Notes under the pieces: model-generated
Databases searched by the model: none
Told to the model about the DNA's origin: nothing
The model's input: the letters and a program-made list of their open reading frames with translations, nothing else
Position numbers and translations under genes: made by a program
Source of the DNA: Gnetum montanum
Lineage: Eukaryota > Streptophyta > Gnetopsida > Gnetales > Gnetaceae
DNA length: 33,062 bases
Assembly: GCA_015680685.1 (NCBI GenBank)
Contig: MNCI01007719.1
Location: 196,692-229,753 of the forward strand
Direction of reading: 5' to 3'
In this document: positions 1-10,510 of the stretch, in pieces
Layout of the letters: the number at the start of each line of letters is the position of its first letter
Numbering within the stretch: position 1 is the stretch's first letter

Positions 1-2
1 AT

Positions 3-349
3 GCCTTAGGAGACATACTTACATAGTTAGATGACCATAAGCATCCTTATTACATCCACTATGCAATTAGGAGTATCACTGGTGCATAACTTAACTACAC
101 TACCACAGAGAAAGAATTAATGGCTGTAGTGTTTGCACTAGAAAATTTTAGACACTATGTATTGGGATATAATGTATATGTACATATAGATCATAGTGCA
201 ATCGAATTCTTCATGAATAAGCCAATGGTAAGCCCTCATACCATACGATGGCTTGTAATCTTATAGGAGTTCAATATTACGATGATCGATCGCAAAGGCA
301 CCAAGAATGTAGTTGCTAATCATTTATCTCGGTTGCGATGGGACAACAA
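3..349 (+). pseudogene. RNase H fragment of Athila-like copy A
   Basis: Remnant of the RNase H domain of a Ty3/gypsy polyprotein, the enzyme part that degrades the RNA strand during reverse transcription. Reading from base 3, the conserved stretches TTEKELMAVVFALENFRHYV, HIDHSAI and KGTKNVVANHLSRLRW are visible; the last is the usual end of this domain. In-frame stops occur at about 27, 114 and 264. At 264 the copy reads TAG where copy B (about 9024) has CAA, glutamine. The beginning of the domain and all of RT lie left of the window. The same stretch of copy B begins near 8768 and is roughly 70-75% identical by eye. It is dead sequence; the domain call is secure. Confidence 0.85.
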
Positions 350-534
350 AGAGGATGAGTATCCAATTTTTGATTATTTCCCTAATGAATTCCTCTTTGC
401 AGGTGTAGTGAATAATCAATCACCCATGCAAATAAACTGGTACAACAACATTCTTACCTATCTCCTCACCCAACAAACACCACAAGAGTTAAACCTTAAG
501 AATAAACAACAGTTTCTTCACTGAGCCAAGTACT

Positions 535-1764
535 TTATGGAGATCAATAAGCAACTTTACAAAGTGTGTCCTGATGGCTTTGTTCGATGGTGTGTTCCCA
601 ATATAGATCAACTACAAGTTCTCCAAGATGCTCATGAGGGTCCTTGTGGGGGTAATTATGCTGGGAGATGAATGACCATTAGGATCCTACTTGTAGGATA
701 TTATTGGCCTACATTATTTCGGGACACCCATCATTTCCTCCAATCTAGAATGTGATGGGGGAATGACTGCTAGAATGGAGGGTTCGCAATAATGGATTCA
801 ACCGTTAGAACCCTTCGACATTTGGAGAATTGATTTTATGGGGCCAATTACACCAATGTCCAATGGAAAAGCTTATATTATTGTTGTTGTTGATTACCTA
901 ACAAAATGGGTAGAAGAAGCTGTTGTTAAGGATTGTACATCATCTACAGCTACACGATTTATTCAACAACAAACCATAAACAGGTTTGGTGCGTCGCATG
1001 CACTTATTTCAAACAATGGTACACACTTCACAGGTGCAACTTTTTGGAAATTAATGCAACGCTTAGGGGTTGAGCATAAACTGACTGCACCATACCACCC
1101 CCAAGCAAATAGTCAAGCAGAAGTCACCAATAGGGAGATTACAAAGATACTCACAAGAACCATTAGCAAGTTTATGTGAGATTGAAGCACTAAACTAAAC
1201 GATGCTCTTCGGACATACCGCTCCATATGGAAACTCCCTACAGGCTACTCTCCCTATGAGTTAGTGTATGGTAAATTACCAACGCTTCCCATTCAAACTG
1301 AACTCCGTACACTATCCATGACATGTGACCTCAACCTTGACCTTAACCTAGCACAGAAACAATGGTTAGTAACTCTTAATTTGCTAGATAAAAACCGACT
1401 AGCTACCCTGTCATCTAATGAATTGCACAAGGCATTCAATAAGCAACATCATGACCTAAGGATTAGGAAAGTTAAATATCAACTGGGACATAAGGTTCTC
1501 TACTAGAATCCACAACGTACTAAATTTCAAACACTGTGGGAAGGACCTTATATTATTTATGCAACTTTTCCTTCAAGAGCCATGACAATATACAAACCTA
1601 AGAGCCCAAACAAGAAACTATTGGTCAACGTACAACAAACCAAACCTTTCCATGAGCTTAGGATAGCCAGTACACATGATATCTCTATTGATGGACAACC
1701 TTGCTTGCTATTTCAGATCTCCTCCTTCCAACTTAGTCGTCGGGGAGATGGCCACCTATGCTAA
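535..1764 (+). pseudogene. Integrase of Athila-like copy A, broken
   Basis: Decayed integrase, which would insert the element's cDNA into chromosomes. The N-terminal zinc-binding part is recognisable around 620-720 (AHEGPCGGN, GYYWPTLFRDTH) but its last cysteines are damaged. The catalytic core follows at about 826-1180: IDFMGPI carries the first aspartate and [13 protein letters not shown] the glutamate. The position of the second aspartate reads SNNGTHF, so it is asparagine. The C-terminal part (1185-1764) includes GYSPYELVYGKLP, LWEGPYIIYATFP and a final ISSFQL segment before TAA. Stops lie at about 522, 669, 1177 and 1504. Order and motifs match the non-chromovirus (OTA) branch, nearest Athila by eye. 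Confidence 0.85.
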
Positions 1765-3130
1765 CCGTTTTAGGTCCTCAGTTCTTTTTGAATTTTTGTT
1801 TTACACATTTTCCAACTTTTTTTATTTTATTTTACACCATCACTAATGTTTTTACTATTTCTTTGTTTGCTTGATTTACTTTTATTCGTCATCCAATAAG
1901 TTCTCACGATGGTGGATTGAGTTATATCATATTGATTGCGAATGTTTGGTTTTTACCTTTGAATTATGATGCTAATATTAAGGTATGGTTCTTTTGGTAA
2001 AACAGGCAATGAGTCCACACTGTCCACTCATACATACAACTTTATGGTCTCCTTTGGCTTTGAACTATACAGTCCCCTTTTTCTATGTAAACTTGTTAAT
2101 AAATTGGTGGCTGGGTATTTTTCAAACCAAGGAAAGACTCAAAGGATGAAAAGGGTGTGACTTTAAGGGGATTCGATGCATTTGTGCTGGCCATTTTCTT
2201 GAGTGCTTGGATGCTTTTTTCTTGGGTTTTTTGCCATTCTGACAATGTTCAAAAATCAGGAAGCTGAGTGAATAAAAATAAGTCTTTGCATGGTGTGGTT
2301 CTCACGCAAAAAAAAAAGAAAAAAAAAAAAGAAAAAAAAGAAGAAGTGAAAATTCAAAGCACACCCCTTAGACATAATAAAGTAATATGGGCTACAAGCA
2401 CTGGTTATGAAACTAGAAAGACATGTTACCCATGCCTGAAGGTTCCCTCTAACTAAGGCCCTTTCTCACTTCCTACTTCTCCATCTCACTCTCCTTGGGA
2501 TGGTGGTCACTCTTTGTGGAAGCATGCTTGTTGCCTCAAGAGGATGGATTGACTAGGTGTATTGATGCGAGGTCACTGAATGTCATTGGATTGAGTCTGG
2601 ATTTGGGATGAAGTTCTAATTAGTCATCTTAACCATGAAATACATAAGGGGCTTTACATAACCTTGTTCTTGGGATTCCATTCCATTCTCTCCTCTCCAT
2701 TTTTCTTCCTATTTTCCACCTCATTACCGATTTTATCATTAATCCATTTTGGGTTGATGCATTGTTTTTCTTTAGTGAATTCTTGTGGGTAAGTTTTTAA
2801 CTCTTGCTTCCAAATGATGTTCCTAGAGCCTATGGACTCTTTGGTTTGTGGGTTTTTTAGGGCATAAAAGGAATGAGCCTACTTTGGGGAGGATCCATTG
2901 GCATTCCTTTTTGGTGCAATCGTTAAGTTCTTTTCCTTAAACATTTCCTGCAATCAATCATCTCTTCTTTCATCCCCATCCATGACACCCATTTTATTGG
3001 CGTTGCCGTTATTTTTCCCATCTTTCTTGTTCCTCATATTTTTCCATCTTATAGTTATTGGAGGTTCGCTCTTAGTTGTGGGGGCCCTGGCACAAATTTT
3101 TCAATTTTTTCCATTTTACTAATTGCTTAA
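1765..3130 (+). other. 3' noncoding tail of copy A
   Basis: About 1.4 kb without convincing coding sequence between the integrase and the next element scrap. It matches the tail of copy B in order: the segment around 2285-2480 (TTGCATGGTGTGGTT, a purine tract, TTCAAAGCACACCC, ACATGTTACCCATG, CTAACTAAGGCCCT) corresponds to 11145-11345, and 2870-2930 corresponds to 11690-11770. Short open frames here, such as 2898-3122, are pyrimidine-rich and hydrophobic by composition and I do not regard them as genes. A short match near 3057-3088 (CTCTTAGTTGTGGGGGCC) recurs at 12245-12266. Confidence 0.7.
2309..2346 (+). repeat. A/G purine tract in copy A tail
   Basis: Almost pure A with interspersed G. A similar tract lies at the equivalent place in copy B (11181-11215), with shared flanks TGTGGTT upstream and TTCAAAGCACACCC downstream, so it was already present in their common ancestor. 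Confidence 0.85.
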
Positions 3131-3204
3131 CCCCTACACCTTGGGTAGTTGCCAGTGATAAATATCTGAACTAGTTTTTGCCATAACCACAACTTAGCCA
3201 ATGC

Positions 3205-3412
3205 ACTTCATATAGTCAGGAAGATGCAAGTGGAATTGATTTTTGGCTATTGAACATGGTGACATTAAAGGACCATTTTTCTTTGTCATTTGTTGAGTAT
3301 GTCGTAAACACCATTGCGGGGCATTAATACTATAGCTTCCTAGATGGGTATAGTAGATATAATCAAATCCATATCACTCCAAAAAACTAGAAGAAAGTAA
3401 TGTTCACTAGTG
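3205..3412 (+). pseudogene. Orphan reverse transcriptase fragment
   Basis: A short piece of RT palm sequence stands alone between the tail of copy A and the next promoter module. In one frame it reads IDFWLLNMVTLKDHFSLSFV and then YYSFLDGYSRYNQIHITP, matching copy B RT at about 8020-8180. It has a TAA at about 3326 and a TAG at about 3388. The segment SFLDGYSRYNQI contains the first catalytic aspartate of RT (the D of FLDG). No gag, protease or remaining RT joins it on either side, so it is a truncated third copy or a rearrangement. Similarity to copy B ends near 3412. Confidence 0.8.
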
Positions 3413-3429
3413 ATGAGTTACAATTGGCT

Positions 3430-4316
3430 ATGTTGACTAGGCCTCATCAACTTGGCCCCATCAACTGGGCCCTGTCGATGTATCATTTCATGTGTCGACT
3501 AGGCCCCATCGATGTAGGGTCTACTTTTGCCTATAAATACAAGCTCATCAGCTACATGTCTTATCATAGTAGTAGCGAAGCTCTTGTAATTTTTCCATTT
3601 GAAAGTTAGAATATTTTCCCAAGTGCCTACAACAGGAGTCATTGAGTGTATGGATCTTTATTCGAGCATTGTTGTACCTAAGCACAATAGTGTGTGTAGC
3701 AATAAAGATAAGATTTCTGATAAACCTTGCAACATTTTACATAGATTAAATATTTTATTTGTGCATTCAATGTCTTTAATCAGTTATCCAATATTTTTCA
3801 ATAATTAAGCTAATTAAGATAATTAAGTGAGATAGGCTAAATAGGTTAAATACATAAGTACGATCACTTTGAGCATAACATGTATTCACTTGGTAATCTC
3901 AGTAGCATTAGTGCTTGGTACACCCAGTAGCGTAGCACTCAGTAACCTAGCAATGGATACGTGAGTTCAGGACATGTATGGAAAGTGGGAACGAATGCTT
4001 ATGTTAGGATTAGTTAGAGACCAGTTAGTTAGTTAATTTAGATTATTCATTAAATTACTTCATATATATATCTCTCTCTTCAATTACCCAAAAACATAAA
4101 ATATAAAATGATAAAATAATATGCCTTGATTACTCTTAACCATACCATTATGTTTCACAAGTGTAATCGAGAAGACAACAAATGACCTTAGGACAAGGTT
4201 CACTTCCTAGAAGACTAGTGTACTAGAAATTGTAAAGTCCATGGAATTTGACTAAATCATGCATGAACACTTTGTGATTCATATGGTTGGATGTAGGGGT
4301 ACCTCGCCACTCATCA
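3430..4316 (+). mobile_element. Probable 5' LTR of copy B (degraded)
   Basis: The right limit is set by the primer binding site that starts two bases after the CATCA end at 4316. The left limit is only the point where similarity to the 3' module at 12004 begins (TGTTGACTAGGCC against TGTCGGCTAGGCC). Inside are repeated GACTAGGCCCCATCGA-like words at 3430-3515 and a TATA box. Bases 3620-4316 contain no genes; they are AT-rich and hold a (TA)/(TC) stretch near 4063-4080. No intact partner LTR is found downstream, so the length is uncertain. Confidence 0.45.
3531..3540 (+). promoter_or_regulatory. TATA box of copy B LTR
   Basis: CTATAAATAC lies just downstream of the GGCCCCATCGATG words. The equivalent module at 12004-12180 has CTATAAATAT at the same relative place. 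This arrangement fits a retrotransposon RNA polymerase II promoter. Confidence 0.6.
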
Positions 4317-4317
4317 T

Positions 4318-4335
4318 TGGCATCATCGCTAGGGA
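4318..4335 (+). other. Primer binding site of copy B
   Basis: TGGCATCATCGCTAGGGA resembles a mutated version of the Athila-type primer binding site, which begins TGGCGCCGTTGCCGGGGA and pairs with a tRNA 3' end. It keeps the obligatory TGG and the right spacing to the LTR end. It lies about 150 bases before the gag start. Confidence 0.65.
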
Positions 4336-4468
4336 CTTTGTTTGTTGAAACATGTGCTATCTAGGATTAGTGAATATTATTTATATTGTTGGATGAACTC
4401 AAGGTCAACATCACTTTTACACGACATATAACTACTAAGCACACTAATAATTTTATTTGTTTTGCAAA

Positions 4469-6720
4469 ATGTCTTCTTCTTCTCACAGACATGAAGACGT
4501 CAAACCATTAGTTCCATAGGAGTGCAAAGTGGTATATACTTATCTAGATGAGTATGTACCAGACTTCACCTTCATCCTACATTAGGATGAATAGCTATGA
4601 TAGCGTGATATGGAGGGCAACATCATCTTGCCTTCTAACTGATTTATACCCAGGATGTTGTTTCAAACTCTTAAGAAGTTGGACATTCCATATCTTCACA
4701 AGGAATACATTATGAATGGTTATGACACTCAAGACTATCATCCCATTGAAACACAATGCAAGTGAGATCAACATCAAGAGAAGCACCATGAGGCTACGAA
4801 GGGAAAACATTTCACTAATTCCTTATTCCTACTAGGTCAAGATGACAATGAGAATCCTCCCTTTGAAGGTTCTCAACATGAAGATTCTCCACCCACTGTT
4901 ATTGGTAATGTGGGTGTGGCCCTAAACCTATGATCCACTATTCATAAACCAGGTTCAGGAAAAAGTGAGAGTTAAGGTAGGAACTCAAGTAAACATCACA
5001 ATGGCAAGGGATCTAAGGATGGAGGTCATAATGTGTGAAAAAATGGTGGTGGACACCATGGTGGAAATGGCAGTCCATCTTCCTCTCCATCTTTTTCATC
5101 CAATTTTGAACATTCCTCTTCATCTGTTAGTTCTCATAGAGGCCACCATCAAAATAATCATGATGAAGATGATCAACAAGACAATAATGATTGTCAATGC
5201 CATCAAGAATGTAGAGGTGGTAGAAACCATCATCAACATCATTGACACAATCATGATGAGGAACCTCTATTAGTAACTAAAAGTATGCTCAACATTGTAG
5301 AGGCAGTTAGAATTCCAACCAGGCATATGAAAGATAATCGGATCAAGTGCTTAGACATGAATAATATCCCATGATTTGGGGGGGATATAATTCTAATCCA
5401 TAGAATCATTTACAAGCTTTCCATGATGCCTATGACTTACAGAACATTGAAAATGACTAGAATAAACTCAAGCTCTTCCCTAGGACACTCATCAAGGAAG
5501 CTAAAAGCTAGTATTGGTCCTTGGAACAAGAATCCATTCATTGATGGAGTACCATGTTAGAATTATTTAATGATAAATATTAGGCATACTCCAGAGTGTC
5601 CAACCTAAGAAGGCAAATCCAACATTGGAAACAAGGAACACATGAACCCTTGGATGCCACCATGAGTAGATATTATTCTCTGTTACACTGATCCCTTAGC
5701 CATGGATATGCTTAAAGGGAGCAACTTTGCTACATCATAGATGGGCTTAGAGCTAAAACTAGAAGAAATTTTGGGGTTTATGCCCAAGGGAGACTATCTA
5801 AATTAAGAGCTCATTAGATCTAAAGGCTGATTGAGTAGGTAGCAAAAGAAGAAGGTAAATTGTAAAAAAGGCAAACTATGAAAGAGTATAATAGGGATCC
5901 TTTCATTAGAAAAAGAGAGATTCAATTTTGCGATAATGAGGAGTCACCACTTAATGAAGTTGTGAACAGGAAAATCTTGCCCATCCAAAAATCTATTTCT
6001 AATATTTCAGCAAAGGTTGATAAATTATGGGACTCTCTAGATGAAAAGTTTCAAACTACTATAAAGATTATTGAAGCATCCAAAAAATAGAATACCAATC
6101 ATGAATTCAGGAGATGAAAAGAAGTTGAACATGCCTACTAGAGAGGTAAGGGCAAAGCTACTACTATTAAGGAAGTTGTGGAGATGGATCTGAAGATGAT
6201 GTTGGTTGTGACATCTGTCAATATGAACATCCAAGGGGGTGTTGCCCAGTGGTGTCACACTTACAAGAGTTTGGGATGGATGCATTGAATCCTCGACTAG
6301 CATGTAGGCAAGCACTCAAATGATTACCTTATTCTCAAGGCAATCCAAGGCAATTCTACCAACAACAAAAATCTTACTACCTAAGTGGAGCTCCACCACA
6401 ACCATATGAACAATACCAATAGTGGCACCAATAATTGTGAAAAAATGCTGCCACCAAGGAAGCAATATCTTTATAGGCAACCAGATCGATACAGGTACTA
6501 TGTTCAACAACTCATCTCTCCAAGAAGTTCTACAAGCCATGCCTCATTTCAACATCACTATTATCATCCAAAGTACCATCAAACACTTTCATCATCTACT
6601 CAATTGGAGAACCCATATCCATACCACCCAATACATCTATCTGCACACATCCCTCCACCCTTAACCCAGTTACCTCCTACTCCATCCATGCAGAGTGAGA
6701 TTCCTCTATAGCTGCAGCAA
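4469..6720 (+). pseudogene. gag of Athila-like copy B, broken
   Basis: Decayed capsid/nucleocapsid gene. The likely start at 4469 opens MSSSSHRHEDVKPLVP, followed soon by TAG. A Gly/His/Asn/Ser-rich low-complexity region lies at about 4930-5260. The capsid-like domain (retrotransposon gag family) is at about 5380-5830: FHDAYDLQNIEND, KLFPRTLIKEAKSWYWSLEQ, LFNDKY, SNLRRQIQHWKQGTHEPLDA. A further open piece is at 5878-6090. A zinc-knuckle-like CDICQYEHPRGCC is read at 6207-6245. From 6340 to 6720 the frame is rich in Gln, Pro and Tyr (GNPRQFYQQQKSYY, PPQPYEQYQ). Many TAG/TGA codons and some frame shifts interrupt it. No active product is expected. Confidence 0.75.
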
Positions 6721-6939
6721 CGAAATGCTACGGGGGCTATACATTCGCAACTAGCTTTTTAGCTGAGTGGTTTAGATACTCGATCCAAAAAAGACCTTTT
6801 TCCAACCTAATAGTCCTTTCCAACCCTCACAACCTAGTATAATTGATTGCCTGACATCTTTAGTACCCTCATCCTTTGCATCAAATACATTTGAATGCTG
6901 TTCAAACTAAACATCGCCTTGGATCTGCATTGTGATGTT

Positions 6940-7330
6940 AACTCATGTTGTTTCTGATTGGATTAAGGTTGGCAATCTTCCCACAAAAAAATCTGACCTA
7001 GGAAGTCCTCTCATTTACCTACAGATCACTAGACATGAGTCATGCAAGGCTCTTCTTGATTCTAGTTTCGATGTCAATCATATCTCCCATGACATGTACA
7101 AGGCCTAAAACCTACCATAGTAAGTGGGTGATTCTATCCTACTAATTTACTGGTGATCAAGGTTGAAAACTACAAAGTTGACTTCCCCATCATGATGGGA
7201 AGGGCTTGGTTAAACATGGTCGATGCACGTATGAGCATAAGGAACCTCTCCTTGGAAATCTCCAAGGAAAATGAATTTGAAAAGTTTGAGAAGAAGCATA
7301 TTCCATGCATTGCATATAGGAATAACTAGT
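6940..7330 (+). pseudogene. Protease region of copy B, broken
   Basis: Retropepsin-like region that would cut the polyprotein. SPLIYLQITRHESCKALLDS leads into the active site, which reads LLDSSFDVNHIS where the family normally has D-S-G-A; the glycine and alanine are replaced. The second half reads VDFPIMMGRAWLNMVDARMS, matching the family's conserved G-R-x-W/F block that follows the flap. A stop (TAA) lies at about 7107 and a frame change near 7150. The order gag, protease, RT is normal for Ty3/gypsy. Confidence 0.65.
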
Positions 7331-7559
7331 GCAATTGTGTGCAAGAGATTTGGTCCATCAAAAGTACATACATCAAAGCATGCAATTAGTCTGCATAAGA
7401 AACGGATACTTTAAAGTGTCTATACACAGTAGCCACAACACAGGAGGGTACCTAGTGGCTAGCTTATTCAAATAGCAACACATTATGCATGGAACCAACT
7501 GAGAGCCTAACATGTGGTTATGTTGAAAGCATGGATAAATGTGTGTAAGTTCATCACCA

Positions 7560-8540
7560 ACTCCTTAATGATGAAAATGATGATACTTATTGGGAAGAGC
7601 TGGAAATCCCTAATAACTTCAAGTAGGAGCCCCTAGAGTTGAAAACACTATAAATTGACATGGAATACACATTTTTAAACAATGGTAAACTGGTCATAAT
7701 TAATGCCAAACTTGCACCTAAACAAAAAGAAAAGTTGTTAAAGGTGGCTAACAAATGGCCAACAACCTTTGCTTGGTCATATTGAGTTGACAAGAATCGA
7801 TCCAAGGATATGCCAACATCGCATTTACATTGACCTAGCCATGAAGCCAAGAAGATAGCTGCAGAGGTGACTAAATCCCAAATTGAAGCTGATCATCAAG
7901 GAGGAAGTAGAGCAACTCCGCAAGGCAGGGTTCATCTATCCCATTGTGGATAGTGAGTAGATTAGCCCACTCATAATTGTCCCAAAGAAATATGGCAAGT
8001 TGTAGGTTTGCATCGACTTCAAGCTATTGAACATGATGACATTTAAAGATCACTTTTCATTGCCATTTGTGGATCAAGTGTTGGACACCAGATCTAGGCA
8101 TTGCTATTATAGCTTCTTAGATGGTCACATTAGCTATAACCAAATCCAAATTGCACTAGAAGATCAAGCCAAGACAACATTCATGAGTCCTTGAGGAACT
8201 TTTGCATATTCTAAGATGCCATTTGGTTTTTGCAATGCCCCTACAACATTTCAATGCCTGTTCCTTAGTATTTTCCAATAGTAGATCAATAGTGGTATGG
8301 AAGACTTCATGGATGACTTCTAAACCTATGGAGCTACATTTGAGCAAGCCTTGGATCCCTTGCACAAATACTAAAGATATGTGTTGAAACAAATCTATAG
8401 CTTAATTAGCAAAAGAGTCATCTCATGGTCCAAATAGGCATTGTGTTGGGGCACCGAATTTCATAAGAAGGTATTGAGGTAGACCCAGAAAAGATAAGGG
8501 CCATGCAATAAATTACACATTAACAAAAGATAATCAAAGA
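7560..8540 (+). pseudogene. Reverse transcriptase of copy B, broken
   Basis: Decayed RT. Visible in order are GFIYPIVDSE and ISPLIIVPKKYGKL (about 7930-8005), VCIDFKLLNMMTFKDHFSLP (about 8007-8065), YYSFLDGHISYNQIQIALED (about 8105-8165), GTFAYSKMPFGFCNAPTTFQ (about 8195-8255) and EDFMDDF (about 8299-8320). The double aspartate survives in the MDDF form that is typical of Athila elements rather than YVDD/YLDD. At least ten in-frame stops are present, many TAG where glutamine or tryptophan is expected (for example after SP in SP*GTF). The order and MDDF motif are my main grounds for the Athila assignment. Confidence 0.8.
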
Positions 8541-8649
8541 TGTTAGATCATTCCTTCGACATACTAGCTACTATTCATATAGAATTTCTTTAAGATCATA
8601 AAGTTGTTGGTCAAGCTTACAAAGAAAAATGCTCTGTTCATCTAGACCA

Positions 8650-9120
8650 AGAAGTGCAAACATGCATTCCAATAGTTGAAGGAAAAACTTGTAGAAACTC
8701 TAATTCTACAAGCACTAGATTGGTCTAGACCATTTTACATAATGATGGATGCATCTAATTATGCTTTGGAAGCAATGCTTAAATAGCTAGACGATAAAAA
8801 ACGTCCATATTACATCCATTGTATGACCCAAAGCATTGTGGGTGCATAACTGAATTACATGACAACTGAAAAAGAACTAATGCTTGTGGTGTTTGCTCTT
8901 GAGAATTTTAGGCACTATGTGCTTGGCTACAAGGTGTTTGTGCACATAGACCATAGTGTCATTAACTTCTTAATGAACAAGCTGATGGTAAGCCCTTGTA
9001 TCATACGATGGCTTGTGATCTTACAAGAATTTGATCTCACAATGGTAGATCAAAAGGGGACTGAGAATGTGATCACTGACCACCTCTCTCAATTGAGATG
9101 GAACAAAAAAGAAGAGGAGA
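8650..9120 (+). pseudogene. RNase H of copy B
   Basis: RNase H domain after RT. FYIMMDASNYALEAML carries the first catalytic aspartate; then come TTEKELMLVVFALENFRHYV, HIDHSVI, RWLVILQEFDLTMVDQKGTE and ITDHLSQLRW. From 8859 to 9350 the frame is open, the longest intact stretch of copy B, and it runs on into the linker before integrase. It is one of the best-preserved parts and serves as the reference for copy A bases 3-530. Confidence 0.8.
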
Positions 9121-9279
9121 GCCCAATCTCTGATCAATTCCTGGATGAACTTCTCTTTACTACTACAATCAATGAAGAAATGCCCATAGAACCAAAATGG
9201 TATGATGACATCCTCACTTATCTTCTCACTCAAGAGATGCCACAAGATCTTGACTTTAGAAAGAAACAACATTTTCTTC

Positions 9280-10510
9280 ATCAGGCCAAATACTTCATGG
9301 AGATTAATGAATACCTTTACAAGGTATGTGCCAATGATTTGGTTCACTAGTGTGTGCCTAATGCAGATCAGTTACACCTTCCCTAGGATGCTCATGAAGG
9401 CCCTTGTGGAGGCCACTTTACAAGGAGGGGAACAACTATAAAAATCCTAATGATAGGATATTACTGGCCTACAATCTTCAGGGACATCCACCAATTTGTC
9501 TAATATTGTGAATGCTACCAATGAGATGATGAGATGAATGCACAAATAGAGGGTCCTCAACAATGGATTCAGCCACTAGATCCCTTTGATATTTTGGGCA
9601 TAAACTTCATGGATTCCATCACACCCATGTCAAACAAAAAGGCATATATCATAGTAGTAATCAACTATTGCACCAAATGGGTAGAGATAGTAGCTGTTGT
9701 CAATTGTACATCATCCATTGCTACCTAATTTATACAAAAACATGTTGTAAATAGGTTTGGGGTGCCACATGCACTGATTTCTAACAATGGAATTCATTTT
9801 ATAGGTGCCACTTTTAGAAAGCTAATGCAATGCTTGGGGTTGAACAACAACACCCTATCATCCCCAAGCCAATGGTCAAGCAGAGGTAACTAACTGGGAG
9901 ATCACAAAGATCCTAATAGGGACCATAAGCAAATATAGGAGAGATTGGAGCACAAAACTCAATGATGCCCTATGGGCCTACTGCTCAACATGGGAACACC
10001 CTATTGGCTACTCTCCCTATGAGCTAGTGTATGGAAAACTTCCAATGCTCTTGATTCAATTCAAGCTCTGTACACTCTCAATAGCTTGTGACTTGAATCT
10101 TGACTTGATTTTAGCACCAAAAGAAAGACTAATCAACCTCAATGTGCTAGATGAAAATTGACTAGTGGCTCTATCTTTGAATGAAGTGCACAAGGCATTC
10201 AACAAGTAATGACATGACCTAAGGATAAGGAAAGTAAAATTCCAATTGAGTGATAAAGTTTTCTACTGGAATGCTGCACATGTGCCTTAGAAGACAAAGT
10301 TCCAAATGTTGTGGAAGGGATCTTAAATAGTAGCTAAAACCTATATACAAACCTAAGAGCCCTAATAAAAGGTAGTTGGTCAACATCCAATAGGTAAAGA
10401 TTTTCCATGAGCCTTGTAAGCTAGTGCAACAAATACCCCGACAAATGGACAACCATGTTCAATTTTTAGGATCTCCTCCTTCCAACTCAGTTGTGAGGGA
10501 GATGGTAATT
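9280..10510 (+). pseudogene. Integrase of copy B, broken
   Basis: Zinc-binding N-terminus at about 9380-9520 (AHEGPCGGHF, GYYWPTIFRDIHQFV, YCECYQ), catalytic core at about 9580-9900 and C-terminus to about 10510 (GYSPYELVYGKLP and a terminal ISSFQL-like segment). Two catalytic aspartates are changed: the first reads GINFMDS (Asn) and the second ISNNGIHF (Asn). A deletion near 9843-9860 relative to copy A removes part of the [12 protein letters not shown] segment and shifts frame before QAEV. Stops lie at about 9349, 9726 and later. The second-aspartate change is shared with copy A. Confidence 0.8.

Noticed and set aside
2898-3122. Hydrophobic open frame resembling a membrane protein
   Set aside because: T-rich base composition gives Phe/Leu runs; the frame is not preserved in the matching copy B tail.
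4965-5273. Met/Ile-rich open frame of about 100 codons
   Set aside because: It is the out-of-frame reading of the Gly/His/Asn-rich part of copy B gag.
6037-6711. Open frames on both strands over 6037-6711
   Set aside because: Alternative readings of the Gln/Pro/Tyr-rich gag C-terminal region; the gag frame with its zinc knuckle explains the sequence better.
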